A DNA stretch of 64,000 nt. It comes from an uncultured Bacteroides sp. (lineage in GTDB: Bacteria; Bacteroidota; Bacteroidia; Bacteroidales; Bacteroidaceae). This document shows, piece by piece, positions 26,806-36,159 of this stretch (positions within the stretch are counted from its first letter, which is position 1; every line of letters starts with the position of its first letter). Both the position numbers and the translations under genes were made by a program. The notes under the pieces were generated by a model. The model was not told where the DNA came from, ran no database searches, and saw only the letters and a program-made list of their open reading frames with translations. Where the stretch lies: NCBI GenBank assembly GCA_900553185.1, contig USCT01000004.1:1-64000 (forward strand), in the 5' to 3' direction.

Positions 26806-28938
26806 TTATTTTTCACTTACAGCCTTTCCTACCAGGATCACTATTGAGCGGGCACCGACCAACACTTCACGCTGATTGTCCATCAGAACTTCCTTACCCG
26901 GTTCCACAATATCCATTGGAGCTGCTACGTCTGTATTGGCAAAAATATGCCAAACCTTTCCCTCAGGCAATTGAGGCAATTCAAATCCATGCATTTCCCA
27001 ATGCATATTCATAGCCACGTAAACGAAATCATCAGGAACTCCATCAGTCTCTGCATAACATCCATTCAGCATAAAAGCAGCGGTCAAATTATTATAAGTC
27101 GTTTCCGGATGCCATGCTTTTACACCATGCCAGGAAATATCCGGATAACCTGTATTCTTATAATCACAATAACCTAAATGATATTCATGACGCAAAACTT
27201 TATGGTGTTTACGAAAAGCTATAATTTTCTGGAAATAATTATACAAATCAGCATTTTTCTGCAAATTATTCCAGTCCAACCAACCGATTTCATTGTCCTG
27301 GCAATAAGCATTATTATTTCCAAACTGGGTATTTCCCATTTCATCACCCGATAAAATCATCGGAATACCCTGACTCACCATCAATAGAGAAATCGCATTT
27401 TTAATCTGTTTATGGCGTAAAGTATTGATTCCTTCATCATCACATTCACCTTCCCATCCACAGTTCCAGCTATTGTTATGTTCTTCTCCATCGCGGTTAT
27501 TTTCACCGTTTGCCTCGTTATGCTTGTTATTGTAGGACACCAAATCCATCAACGTAAATCCGTCATGTGCCGTAATAAAATTCACACTGGCTTTTACTCC
27601 TCTGTTTTGAGAAGCGTACAGGTCAGGAGAACCGGCAATGCGTTCCTTGACATCAGCCAGCACGTATTCATCACTTTTCAGGAAACGCCGTATGCTGTCG
27701 CGGTATTTTCCATTCCATTCTGCCCAGCGACCCCATGAAGGAAACGAACCAACCTGATATAAACCACCTGCATCCCAGGCTTCGGCTATCAACTTAGTTT
27801 TACCCAAGATCGGATCATGAGCCAAAGATTCCAGCAAAGGAGGATTCGACATCGGACAACCATTCTGATCACGTCCGAGAATGGCAGCCAAATCAAAACG
27901 GAAGCCGTCTACGTGATAATCTGTTACCCAGTAACGCAAACTTTCCACAATCATATCACGTACATTCGGATTATTGCAATTCAAGGTATTTCCACAACCG
28001 CTAAAATTGAAATAATAACCATCGGGAGTCAGCATATAATAGGTTTTATTATCGATGCCTCTATATGAAATATAAGGTCCGTTCTCATTCCCTTCAGCGG
28101 TATGATTGAATACTACATCCAGAATTACCTCAATGCCATTGGCATGAAGCTGCTTGATAAGATTTTTCAGTTCATCTACCTGCATGCCAAACCGTCCGGT
28201 AGACGCATACGCTGCTTTTGGAGCGAAAAAGCCTACATTGCTATATCCCCAAACATTATAAAGCATTCTACCATCTACGGGAGAAGGTTTACTATTCTCG
28301 AATTCATCGAATTCATGAATCGGCATCAATTCGATGCAATTTACTCCCAACCCCTTCAGGTAAGGGATCTTTTCCATGATACCGGCAAAGGTTCCCGGAT
28401 ATTTTACTTTAGACGAAGGATCACAAGTAAAATTACGGACATGCATCTCATATATCACCAGATCACCTACAGGTGTTTCCAAAGGCAAATCGTCTTCCCA
28501 GTCGAAATCATCATACACAATCCGGGCACGATACTGGTACTTGCTGTTCCAATCCGGCTGTACCCCCCAAACATCACGTCCCGCTATCAGTTTGGCATAC
28601 GGATCCATCAGGATCTTTTCCTTGTTGAAGCGATGACCTTCCTGCGGGTTATAAGGTCCATCCATCCGATAACCATATTCTATGTTCTCAAAATCCAAAT
28701 CAAAAACCATCATGGAAAAAACATTTCCCATGCGGAAGGCCTTATTGAAAGGAATTTCAACAAATGGTTCTTTCTCATGATTCCGAAACAAGACCAAAGT
28801 ACAGGCCGTAGCATACCGTGAATAAATCGAAAAATTCACAGCATTACCAATTACCGTAGCACCAAAAGGGTACGGGCGCCCGGCCCGTAATTTTAACCCT
28901 CCATATTCGTGTGTCGGAAATAAATCAATTCGCTGCAT
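26806..28938 (-). CDS. glgX: glycogen debranching enzyme, GlgX-type (GH13)
   Basis: A 710-residue isoamylase-type enzyme that hydrolyses alpha-1,6 branches of glycogen or limit dextrins. An N-terminal CBM48 (about 15-130) precedes a GH13 barrel. The catalytic residues are visible: nucleophile Asp in DGFRFDLA, general acid Glu in LIAEAWD, and the third acid Asp in ITAHDGF; DVVFNHT is also present. No signal peptide, so it acts in the cytosol. It is placed between two STAS genes (4 nt and 6 nt gaps by frame), which suggests that glycogen mobilisation is part of the switch's output or is co-expressed with it. Confidence 0.93.
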   Translation of the reverse strand: MQRIDLFPTHEYGGLKLRAGRPYPFGATVIGNAVNFSIYSRYATACTLVLFRNHEKEPFVEIPFNKAFRMGNVFSMMVFDLDFENIEYGYRMDGPYNPQEGHRFNKEKILMDPYAKLIAGRDVWGVQPDWNSKYQYRARIVYDDFDWEDDLPLETPVGDLVIYEMHVRNFTCDPSSKVKYPGTFAGIMEKIPYLKGLGVNCIELMPIHEFDEFENSKPSPVDGRMLYNVWGYSNVGFFAPKAAYASTGRFGMQVDELKNLIKQLHANGIEVILDVVFNHTAEGNENGPYISYRGIDNKTYYMLTPDGYYFNFSGCGNTLNCNNPNVRDMIVESLRYWVTDYHVDGFRFDLAAILGRDQNGCPMSNPPLLESLAHDPILGKTKLIAEAWDAGGLYQVGSFPSWGRWAEWNGKYRDSIRRFLKSDEYVLADVKERIAGSPDLYASQNRGVKASVNFITAHDGFTLMDLVSYNNKHNEANGENNRDGEEHNNSWNCGWEGECDDEGINTLRHKQIKNAISLLMVSQGIPMILSGDEMGNTQFGNNNAYCQDNEIGWLDWNNLQKNADLYNYFQKIIAFRKHHKVLRHEYHLGYCDYKNTGYPDISWHGVKAWHPETTYNNLTAAFMLNGCYAETDGVPDDFVYVAMNMHWEMHGFELPQLPEGKVWHIFANTDVAAPMDIVEPGKEVLMDNQREVLVGARSIVILVGKAVSEK

Positions 28939-28942
28939 AAGC

Positions 28943-29254
28943 TCACTCTGATTGATTGATACACTCGTCTACAGTCTGATAAAAACTGAAGAACCGTTCA
29001 AATCCAGTAATAGCCATTACTTCTCTGACTTCCTCAGAAACGCCAATCAAGAAAAGCTTCAAACCGTCCATTGCCGCTACTTTATAAGAATAGAGCATAA
29101 CACGTAAACCCGCACTGGAAACATATTTACACCCAGACAGATCCAAAGCTACATTTTTCCCTTGATCCAGGATTTGTGTAATAGCCTCCTGTTCTATTTT
29201 ACTGGTTGAAGCATCAAGTACTTCACCAACTTTATGCACTTCTATGTCTTTCAT
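28943..29254 (-). CDS. STAS anti-anti-sigma-type protein (copy 2)
   Basis: A 103-residue STAS protein. The phospho-acceptor region is VALDLSGCKYVSSAGLRVML, with Ser47 at the regulated position, but the motif reads S-S-A-G where copy 1 reads A-S-S-G. The two STAS proteins are divergent in sequence, so they may have different kinase or phosphatase preferences. It is 10 nt after the AGE-family gene and 4 nt before glgX. Confidence 0.9.
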   Translation of the reverse strand: MKDIEVHKVGEVLDASTSKIEQEAITQILDQGKNVALDLSGCKYVSSAGLRVMLYSYKVAAMDGLKLFLIGVSEEVREVMAITGFERFFSFYQTVDECINQSE

Positions 29255-29264
29255 ACCAATTGCA

Positions 29265-31118
29265 TCATTTAGGTTCGATAATGACTTTTATTTTCGGACG
29301 ATAATCCAAAGCAGGAAGCTCCACAGTCATTTTTTCCGCATCAAAGCGATGCCATTCTTTTTCATCAATCCACACTTTAGAAATCTTTACACTGCCCGCA
29401 GGTAAGATATCCGGCTGAACACGCAAAATACTGTCTTTAAATCCATCCACCTTCGGTTTGAAATAAAGGGTCAGAGGCTTCTTCGTGTTCAACAGATTCG
29501 TATAAGTAGCAGCCAGATATGCCAGCTCTACAGAATGGTAAGCACTCATGGAGTGGCTTCCTTTCTTACGTTCCGTACCCAACAGATAAGGCAAACCATT
29601 AGCCAATACATTGAAGTATACAGCTCCATCCTCATGATCAAGGAAATACGTATTATAAAATGCAGCCGACTCACGCGCATACTTCAGGTATTCTTCCTTA
29701 CCATAAATACCATATAGAATCTCGTATGCCAGAATGGCCTGTTCCTGTTGCCACCAAGCCTTGCGGTCGTGCCATGCAAAACGATAATACTCTTCATTGC
29801 CATGCAGACGACGTTCCATTACATCATACCATCCACCACGCTGTACATCCAAACCAACTTTAGGCATTACCTCAGCGATGTGTTCCGCAAATTCTTCATA
29901 CGACTTTTTAGGACAGATACTGTTGATACGCATCAAGTTCCAGGCAATTTTCAAGTTATGTCCCACAACAGCACGGTCCTGCTGCCATCCCCATTGCAAA
30001 TCATGGCTCCAGTCATCATGGAATCGTTCGTTGACAAACGGACTGTTTTCATAGTCAGGGAAATGAGCCGTAATGGTATCTGCCGTATACTCCAGAAAAT
30101 CCTTATACTTCTTTTCTTCAGTAGCCAGATACAGGTTAATCAAATAAGCAGGTGCATGATCACCTACAGAATTCCAGTTCTTTCTCATTCGGTTTGGTCC
30201 CAAAGTAGGACTATCAGGACTCAACAATACCGGATCAATGTGTGAATAATAGCCTTCACCATTTTTATCCTTAAAGAAACGTTCGAACAAATCAATAGTC
30301 AATTCCGCATCTTTCAGAATAGAAGGATCACCGTTCACACGATAAGTCTGTATCGGACCTGCCAATGCATAAATCTGTTCATACATCGGAATGGCATCAT
30401 AATCATCGCCAAACTCTGAAGTAAAGATTTTCTTTTCTTTATCTCCGTCAATATCTACGCCATGATACCAGTAAACAATGTTTTCATCTACATCATAAAA
30501 ACGCATGTGTTTTTTCAGGTATTCCACACCTTTTTCTGCCGTTTCCAGGAATATATCCTCACCGGTCATCATGAAGGCAGAAGCCATACCATAAATCATA
30601 CGTGAAATCGTATCGGTCTCCTGACGGAAAGAATTCGCTTCACGTTTACCTCCCAGACTTACTGCCGTACGATATTTTTCGTAATCAATCGGACCATCTC
30701 CAAACTGAGCCCGTACAAAGAAATTACAGATACTCTTGGCCTGATTAGCCCACCAGTTTGATTCCTCAAAACGATATTTGCCCAGTTCCTTTTCCGGAAA
30801 ATCAATCTGTTTGGCTTCAAAACAATACTTGCCGTCATGCTGCGGATAGAAAATACCAAAGGCAAATACCATACGTCCCTTCTGGGCCAGTAAAGTATAC
30901 ATCATACCGGTGGCATCCTGATAAGGTTCATCCAGATTCCGCAGCAAACGTGCAAAAGTCGTATCAGTCAATAAAACAGGAAACGCACGGCCATCCGTAG
31001 TAGTCAGGACAAACGAACGTTCAGATTCATTAAAGTCACTGACATACCCTGCTATCAAGTCAGTAAACTCAAACTGCATGATGCCTGTAGGCTTAAAAAC
31101 TTTAAATTTGTCTTCCAT
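29265..31118 (-). CDS. AGE-family sugar 2-epimerase with extra N-terminal domain
   Basis: A 617-residue protein; the catalytic (alpha/alpha)6 barrel (about 130-520) belongs to the N-acylglucosamine/cellobiose 2-epimerase superfamily. Signatures include AVVGHNLKIAWNLMR with a likely catalytic His, WYDVMERR and KAWWQQEQAILA. Known members are about 400 residues. This one adds a beta-rich N-terminal domain of about 125 residues and a C-terminal beta extension (about 530-617). No signal peptide. The substrate is unknown. It lies 27 nt after the PP2C gene and 10 nt before a STAS gene. Confidence 0.85.
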   Translation of the reverse strand: MEDKFKVFKPTGIMQFEFTDLIAGYVSDFNESERSFVLTTTDGRAFPVLLTDTTFARLLRNLDEPYQDATGMMYTLLAQKGRMVFAFGIFYPQHDGKYCFEAKQIDFPEKELGKYRFEESNWWANQAKSICNFFVRAQFGDGPIDYEKYRTAVSLGGKREANSFRQETDTISRMIYGMASAFMMTGEDIFLETAEKGVEYLKKHMRFYDVDENIVYWYHGVDIDGDKEKKIFTSEFGDDYDAIPMYEQIYALAGPIQTYRVNGDPSILKDAELTIDLFERFFKDKNGEGYYSHIDPVLLSPDSPTLGPNRMRKNWNSVGDHAPAYLINLYLATEEKKYKDFLEYTADTITAHFPDYENSPFVNERFHDDWSHDLQWGWQQDRAVVGHNLKIAWNLMRINSICPKKSYEEFAEHIAEVMPKVGLDVQRGGWYDVMERRLHGNEEYYRFAWHDRKAWWQQEQAILAYEILYGIYGKEEYLKYARESAAFYNTYFLDHEDGAVYFNVLANGLPYLLGTERKKGSHSMSAYHSVELAYLAATYTNLLNTKKPLTLYFKPKVDGFKDSILRVQPDILPAGSVKISKVWIDEKEWHRFDAEKMTVELPALDYRPKIKVIIEPK

Positions 31119-31145
31119 AATAAGATGTATTTTTTACGATTTATA

Positions 31146-32312
31146 TTATTTTAATCTCTTCAATGACAGAATCGTTATATCATCGCTTTGCGGTTCATTA
31201 CCAGAAAATTCAGTAACATCCTCTTTGATAGCCTCTATGATTTCTTTACTATCAGCACCAGGCACACTTTTCAAAGTCTTTTCCAATCCTTTTTCTCCAA
31301 ACTGCTGCCTTTCCTCATTGAAAGCTTCCGTAACTCCATCCGTATAAAGTATAATGGCATCTCCCGGTTCAAGCTTTAAGGTCGAATTGGTGTATACAAA
31401 ATCATCAAAAACACCCACTATGAAATTCTGGGAAAGAGGCAATGCTTCCACCACATTATTTCTACGCAGCAAATAAGGAGGATTATGTCCGGCATTTGTG
31501 TAATCAATTACTCCCGTACTAATAGTGTATATGCCATAAAAAACAGTTACAAACATGGCATCCAGACTCTCATTGCACAATAACCGGTTTGCATAAGAAA
31601 TACACTCATGCGAAGGTATTCCCCTCAAACCCGTTGAACGAATCAGCGTACGACTTACCGCCATAAACAAAGCTGCCGGTATGCCTTTTCCTGAAACATC
31701 GGCGATAACAAATCCTATCCGGTCTGCATCTATCTGAAAGAAATCATAAAAATCTCCTCCAACATCCTTTGCCGGTGTCATGGAAGCAAAGATATCCAGT
31801 TTATCTACCAGATCCGGAAAAGGCGGAAACTTCGAAGGAAGAATGGCCTGCTGTATTTCTCCGGCCACCGCCAGATCTCCTTTGATCGATTCCAGCTGAT
31901 TGTGTTCACATTGTGAAGTTCTCACAAAATTAATCTGCTCTATCGCCTTCTCTATAGTCCGCGACAAGTCCTCCAGGTCAATCGGTTTGGTCGCAAAATC
32001 AAACGCACCGTTATTCATTGCCGAGCGGATATTACCCATGTCACCGTAAGCAGACACCATGATACATTTCAAAGCAGGATTACGCAATTCATTGATACGG
32101 GTCAATAATGTCAACCCGTCCATTTCAGGCATGTTGATATCACTCAAGATTATATCGAAGTCTTTCTGTTGCAGAACCATCTGTAATGCCTCTAATCCGT
32201 TATGAGCGAAATGAAATTCATATTCTCCTTTACGGATCTTTCGCCGGAAATACTGTGTCAGCAATACTTCCAGGTCAAGTTCATCGTCTACACTTAAAAT
32301 CTTAACTGCCAT
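31146..32312 (-). CDS. receiver-PP2C (RsbU/SpoIIE-type) phosphatase
   Basis: A 388-residue response regulator. The N-terminal receiver domain (1-125) has the acid pair DD (9-10), phospho-acceptor Asp58 in ILSDINMP, conserved SAYGD and the Lys of TKPID. A linker helix leads to a SpoIIE-type PP2C domain (about 145-388) with metal-binding DVGGDFYD, IADVSGKG and LYTDGVTEA. It should dephosphorylate the STAS proteins when its receiver is activated, and the cluster's histidine kinases are the obvious upstream donors. That link is inference. Confidence 0.95.
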   Translation of the reverse strand: MAVKILSVDDELDLEVLLTQYFRRKIRKGEYEFHFAHNGLEALQMVLQQKDFDIILSDINMPEMDGLTLLTRINELRNPALKCIMVSAYGDMGNIRSAMNNGAFDFATKPIDLEDLSRTIEKAIEQINFVRTSQCEHNQLESIKGDLAVAGEIQQAILPSKFPPFPDLVDKLDIFASMTPAKDVGGDFYDFFQIDADRIGFVIADVSGKGIPAALFMAVSRTLIRSTGLRGIPSHECISYANRLLCNESLDAMFVTVFYGIYTISTGVIDYTNAGHNPPYLLRRNNVVEALPLSQNFIVGVFDDFVYTNSTLKLEPGDAIILYTDGVTEAFNEERQQFGEKGLEKTLKSVPGADSKEIIEAIKEDVTEFSGNEPQSDDITILSLKRLK

Positions 32313-32362
32313 TTTATCTTTATATATTATTTACTAATTGAGACTCATATCTTGAAAAACCA

Positions 32363-33640
32363 TCAGTCATGTACCGCACGTATGGTACGTCCACTTGCCC
32401 GTGTAAAACCTGTGCCCAAAGAAAAAGACTGTGGATTGATAAACAATCCTTCGCCCCACATGTCGCCCGCATCATCAAGCGTTGAAGTCCAATAAAAACC
32501 ACGCATATTCTGATATTCCATTTCAGACTGCCACATGGTTCCTGACATAGGGAGAAAAATACTGTTTCCATTAGGTCCGGTTACTGTATATCCTTTTTGT
32601 TCGCCAATGGTCTCAAACGTCCAGGTACATTTTTCCATAAGTTCATTCAAGTCACCCAGAGTAGGCATTCTCCACCCTTCTCCCAACAATTGTAAAGCTG
32701 CGTCATCTTCCGCATCGAGAGAGGTCTTCCCATCTATGGTTCCATACTCACTATCAGTACAATATTTTGTCAAGGTTACAGGCGTACCTTCGCAATATTT
32801 ATAATTTGTAAAATCATAGAACGACTTCGGCACACATTCTCCCCATGCATACAACAATCCCGCTTTTTCAGGCGATGTAGCTCCCAGATTCGTACGTGCC
32901 CATTTAACTCCCGAAGGAAGTCCCAGATCTACCACTTCCAATGCCGTACGGTCTCCTGGTATCACTGCTCTTACACAATGTCCCATCGGACGTTTTCCTT
33001 CTTTCAAATTTATCGATGACGGAGAAAAAGAAATGCCATTTGCATACATACATGTATCAGCAATCAATGTGGAAGACCAATAATATGCTCCCTTTCCACC
33101 ATACAGCAGATTTGTTCCCTGCATAGCTCCTGTACCTTTAAAAGAAATCTGTTTACCGTTTATCTTACTTGTTCCGATAAAAACCAATACACCTTCTTCA
33201 TTGGTTTCCGTTTCCCAGGTACAATTGTCATACAATTCCTTCCACTCGTCCAGAACCGGCATACACCAATCACCACCCCAATTTACGTAAGCGGCATCAT
33301 CCTCCGGTTTCAATTCAAACAGCCCGTCAACAAATCCGTCATTTCCACACGAAGCATCCGTACAATATTTGGTCAGTGTACTGTCTGCCCCCGCCAGATA
33401 GCGATAAGTTCCAGACATATAAGATGACTTCGGTGTGGTTTCTCCCCATGAAAAGAAGACAGATCCATCAACATCCACATCTGTTGTAGCCCATAAGGCC
33501 CCCGATGGAAGTCCAAGGTCAACATACTCATGCCCTTCGTGACTATTCGTTTCCTCAACCGGGATTCCAGATTCATCCTCCTCACATGATACACACAAGA
33601 ATATACTTAAAACAAACAATATTTCCGCTAACTTTCTCAT
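32363..33640 (-). CDS. lipoprotein with two tandem DLGLPSG/FISUMP-type domains
   Basis: A 425-residue lipoprotein (lipobox FLCVSC near residue 19). It contains two copies of a Bacteroidetes secreted-protein domain that starts YVDLGLPSGALWATT (about 41) and VVDLGLPSGVKWARTN (about 237). Each runs through an FSWGE/YAWGE motif, TKYCTD, a WCMPVLDEW/WRMPTLGDL motif, YWSST and a closing CVRAV/TIRAV. The domain resembles the Fibrobacter succinogenes major paralogous family; its function is unknown. Probably outer-membrane or surface attached. Confidence 0.85.
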   Translation of the reverse strand: MRKLAEILFVLSIFLCVSCEEDESGIPVEETNSHEGHEYVDLGLPSGALWATTDVDVDGSVFFSWGETTPKSSYMSGTYRYLAGADSTLTKYCTDASCGNDGFVDGLFELKPEDDAAYVNWGGDWCMPVLDEWKELYDNCTWETETNEEGVLVFIGTSKINGKQISFKGTGAMQGTNLLYGGKGAYYWSSTLIADTCMYANGISFSPSSINLKEGKRPMGHCVRAVIPGDRTALEVVDLGLPSGVKWARTNLGATSPEKAGLLYAWGECVPKSFYDFTNYKYCEGTPVTLTKYCTDSEYGTIDGKTSLDAEDDAALQLLGEGWRMPTLGDLNELMEKCTWTFETIGEQKGYTVTGPNGNSIFLPMSGTMWQSEMEYQNMRGFYWTSTLDDAGDMWGEGLFINPQSFSLGTGFTRASGRTIRAVHD

Positions 33641-33678
33641 TCTATTTATCCGTTAGATCAATTATAATTGCATATATT

Positions 33679-34875
33679 TCAATCATCCAATGGTTTCTTC
33701 GGCAGCGTATACGTAAAAGCCAATACCAAGAAACCGATCACGATAGTTGTTATAGCCGAAACAACAAATCGCATACGAAGTGCCTCTCCAGTTCCTCCAC
33801 TAACAAAAATATTGATGTAATAAGGAGATATAAACTGTCCAAGCTGAGCCACAGACATAATAATAGCAACACCAAATGTACGCTGACGGGGAGTTACGAT
33901 ACGAGGTAAATACAGTGAAATAGGCGGCAAGGCAAATCCACCTCCCAAACCAACAATCAGACATCCCAGCATAAGTATTCCATACGAATCGGCATACGCT
34001 ATAACCAAATACCCTGCAGCCATAATTACCGTAGCAAAAGGCATGGTCCAGTCTTTTAAGTTCCGCATAATCCATGCCAACAATATACCTGCTACAATGG
34101 CAGGAATACGCATCAATGAAAGAGCATAACCACATTCTCTGGCGTTTCCGATATGTTCCACATCCATAAACAACGCCAAATCAGTATTGATAACAAAGTA
34201 ACAAGAAAAAATCATCAATGCAAAAAAAGCCAGTATAAAAATTTTCTTGCTCATTTTCTTTTCTTCCGCATTGCCTGCCGCTCCCTGCCTTGCCTTATAC
34301 GGTGGAATAGAAGGCATAAACAGCGAAGTCAACACAATGGAAACGATGACAAAGGCGTATGTAAGAAACGAATACCTCCAGGAAATACTTGCCAGAATTC
34401 CCGACAAGCTCATGAAGATAAGTCCCCCCAACTGATTGGAAGCTCCTTGTATTCCCAAGAGTTTGCTACGCTTACTCGTATCAGGCGCAAAATCAAAAAT
34501 CAGAGAAGTAGACAGTGGCGTCATGATACCAAGTCCCAACCCAAAGAAAACACGCATAAGCAACAGCAACTTAAAATTGCTGACGAAACCTCCTGCAACT
34601 CCAAATACCAGAAACAATACCATTCCGGTAAGCAACAATTTCTTCTTATCGATTCTGGCTGTCAGCTTGGCCGAAAATAATCCTATCGGCATCATGACAA
34701 GTGTAGGCAAAGTCAACACCAATTTAGCCTGAGTGGCCGATATGTCCGGAAAAGCCTCCTTAATGGCTGCCAGTGCCGGAGAAATAGCCGTAGGGGCCAT
34801 AATAGTAAGTAATGATACCGAAAGAATAGAAGGTATCAACATCTTTGAATATTTCTCATTTTTCATATTTCCCAT
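33679..34875 (-). CDS. MFS transporter
   Basis: A 398-residue inner-membrane protein with about 12 hydrophobic segments and MFS features: the loop 2-3 region GLFSAKLTARIDKKK and RVFFGLGLGIMTPLSTSLI in helix 4. It resembles drug/small-molecule exporters of the MFS_1 type, but the substrate is unknown. Met4 of MGNMKNEKY is an alternative start. Within the cluster it is the only clear inner-membrane transporter, so it may export the NRPS product or another metabolite. Confidence 0.88.
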   Translation of the reverse strand: MGNMKNEKYSKMLIPSILSVSLLTIMAPTAISPALAAIKEAFPDISATQAKLVLTLPTLVMMPIGLFSAKLTARIDKKKLLLTGMVLFLVFGVAGGFVSNFKLLLLMRVFFGLGLGIMTPLSTSLIFDFAPDTSKRSKLLGIQGASNQLGGLIFMSLSGILASISWRYSFLTYAFVIVSIVLTSLFMPSIPPYKARQGAAGNAEEKKMSKKIFILAFFALMIFSCYFVINTDLALFMDVEHIGNARECGYALSLMRIPAIVAGILLAWIMRNLKDWTMPFATVIMAAGYLVIAYADSYGILMLGCLIVGLGGGFALPPISLYLPRIVTPRQRTFGVAIIMSVAQLGQFISPYYINIFVSGGTGEALRMRFVVSAITTIVIGFLVLAFTYTLPKKPLDD

Positions 34876-34893
34876 TTTTCTATCTCTTTGTCA

Positions 34894-36114
34894 TTACAAG
34901 AACATACGTGTCGGTTTACCCACAGTAACGCTCAACCGCAAATAATTCACAACTCCTCCTATGTAGGACGGATAGTCCGTATTAAAATTCTGCCAAATGA
35001 ACTGAGGTGTACAATAATAAGTCAATACCATTCTATTGGTAAGGTTCACCTTAAAGTATGCACATACGTTCAATGACGTAAAACGATCAGTCAATGCTCC
35101 CTGTACCTCAGCTTCCAGACCTGCCTGAGCCAAAAACTTCAACGAAGGAAATATTTTGGACGGGAACAAACGGAATCCTCCAGAAGGAGTGAATGTTTCC
35201 TTAAAGGAATCACCTTTATTGGTAACCACCGGACTCAGTTGACTGATATAATCAAATTTACCACTGGCATGAGGTATCAGACCAACAAACCCCAGATTTC
35301 CTCCTACATTCAGAAAGACTGAACCATAAGGCCGTTTGTACGCCATTTCAGCTTCGTAAGAAAAATATGCATTCGTACCTGAAAAGTCCGGAAGATATTT
35401 GGTCATGTCAACTCTGAACTGTCGGTTCACAGAAAAAATACCATGAAACTGCAGCCCATTCTTCAACGACTGATGAATTCCCCCATAGACAGCCTTCAAA
35501 TTAAAAGGCTTGAACTGTGGTTTCAATCCGATAAAAAACGACGGCCCGCCTTTCTTCTTAAAACTACCGTCAAATTCCAAAGCATCATTGACGAAAAGTC
35601 GACGCCCAAACACATGGGCAGATGTTTCCTCCAAAGCTATCCGGCCAAAGAACTGAGATTCAGACACGGTATTAGCCAATCTTCCTAATCGAAACTTGAA
35701 GTTATTATTAAAAAAATGTTCCAGTTCCAGATTGGAGATAGTAACGATAGCCGTAGATGATCCGGAATTGTCATTCAGGAAGGTTATAATGGAATACACA
35801 TTCGTACGTTCCGGCAAAGCAGATGATAAGTTCAGGTCTACCCGCTGCCTATAATAGGACTTGTTTGCAAGCGCCGAAGCCATTTCATCCGGATTCGAAT
35901 TGGCTACAGCTATATCCTGAGCAATCTGCATACCTAGGTTCACCACATTTTTTTTCGTGATGTCCACATCGAAGCCCTCGCTCGTCTGAGCATAGTCATC
36001 GGCAGCATTAAAAACAGAGTCTTTCCCTATTTCAAATTTTATTTGCTGAGCTCTCACCTGCCCCATTCCTGCCAACAGAAATATAACCAATATCAATAAC
36101 CTATTCATAAGCAT
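34894..36114 (-). CDS. porin-like outer-membrane beta-barrel protein
   Basis: A 406-residue secreted protein with a signal peptide (ILVIFLLAGMGQVRAQQ) and a body of alternating amphipathic strands ending in LRLSVTVGKPTRMFL. Stretches such as FNNNFKFRLGRLANT and AYFSYEAEMAYKRPYGSVFLNVGG are typical of phosphate-selective/OprO-like porins in Bacteroidetes. The family assignment is by general pattern only. It lies between the ThDP enzyme gene and the MFS gene. Confidence 0.65.
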   Translation of the reverse strand: MLMNRLLILVIFLLAGMGQVRAQQIKFEIGKDSVFNAADDYAQTSEGFDVDITKKNVVNLGMQIAQDIAVANSNPDEMASALANKSYYRQRVDLNLSSALPERTNVYSIITFLNDNSGSSTAIVTISNLELEHFFNNNFKFRLGRLANTVSESQFFGRIALEETSAHVFGRRLFVNDALEFDGSFKKKGGPSFFIGLKPQFKPFNLKAVYGGIHQSLKNGLQFHGIFSVNRQFRVDMTKYLPDFSGTNAYFSYEAEMAYKRPYGSVFLNVGGNLGFVGLIPHASGKFDYISQLSPVVTNKGDSFKETFTPSGGFRLFPSKIFPSLKFLAQAGLEAEVQGALTDRFTSLNVCAYFKVNLTNRMVLTYYCTPQFIWQNFNTDYPSYIGGVVNYLRLSVTVGKPTRMFL

Positions 36115-36159
36115 CCGAATTTAATGTACAACTTTTCATCTGCCTGGTTACCAGAATGC

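Noticed and set aside
28102..28821. 239-codon plus-strand frame antisense to glgX
   Set aside because: Shadow of the GH13 gene; no independent promoter or domain.
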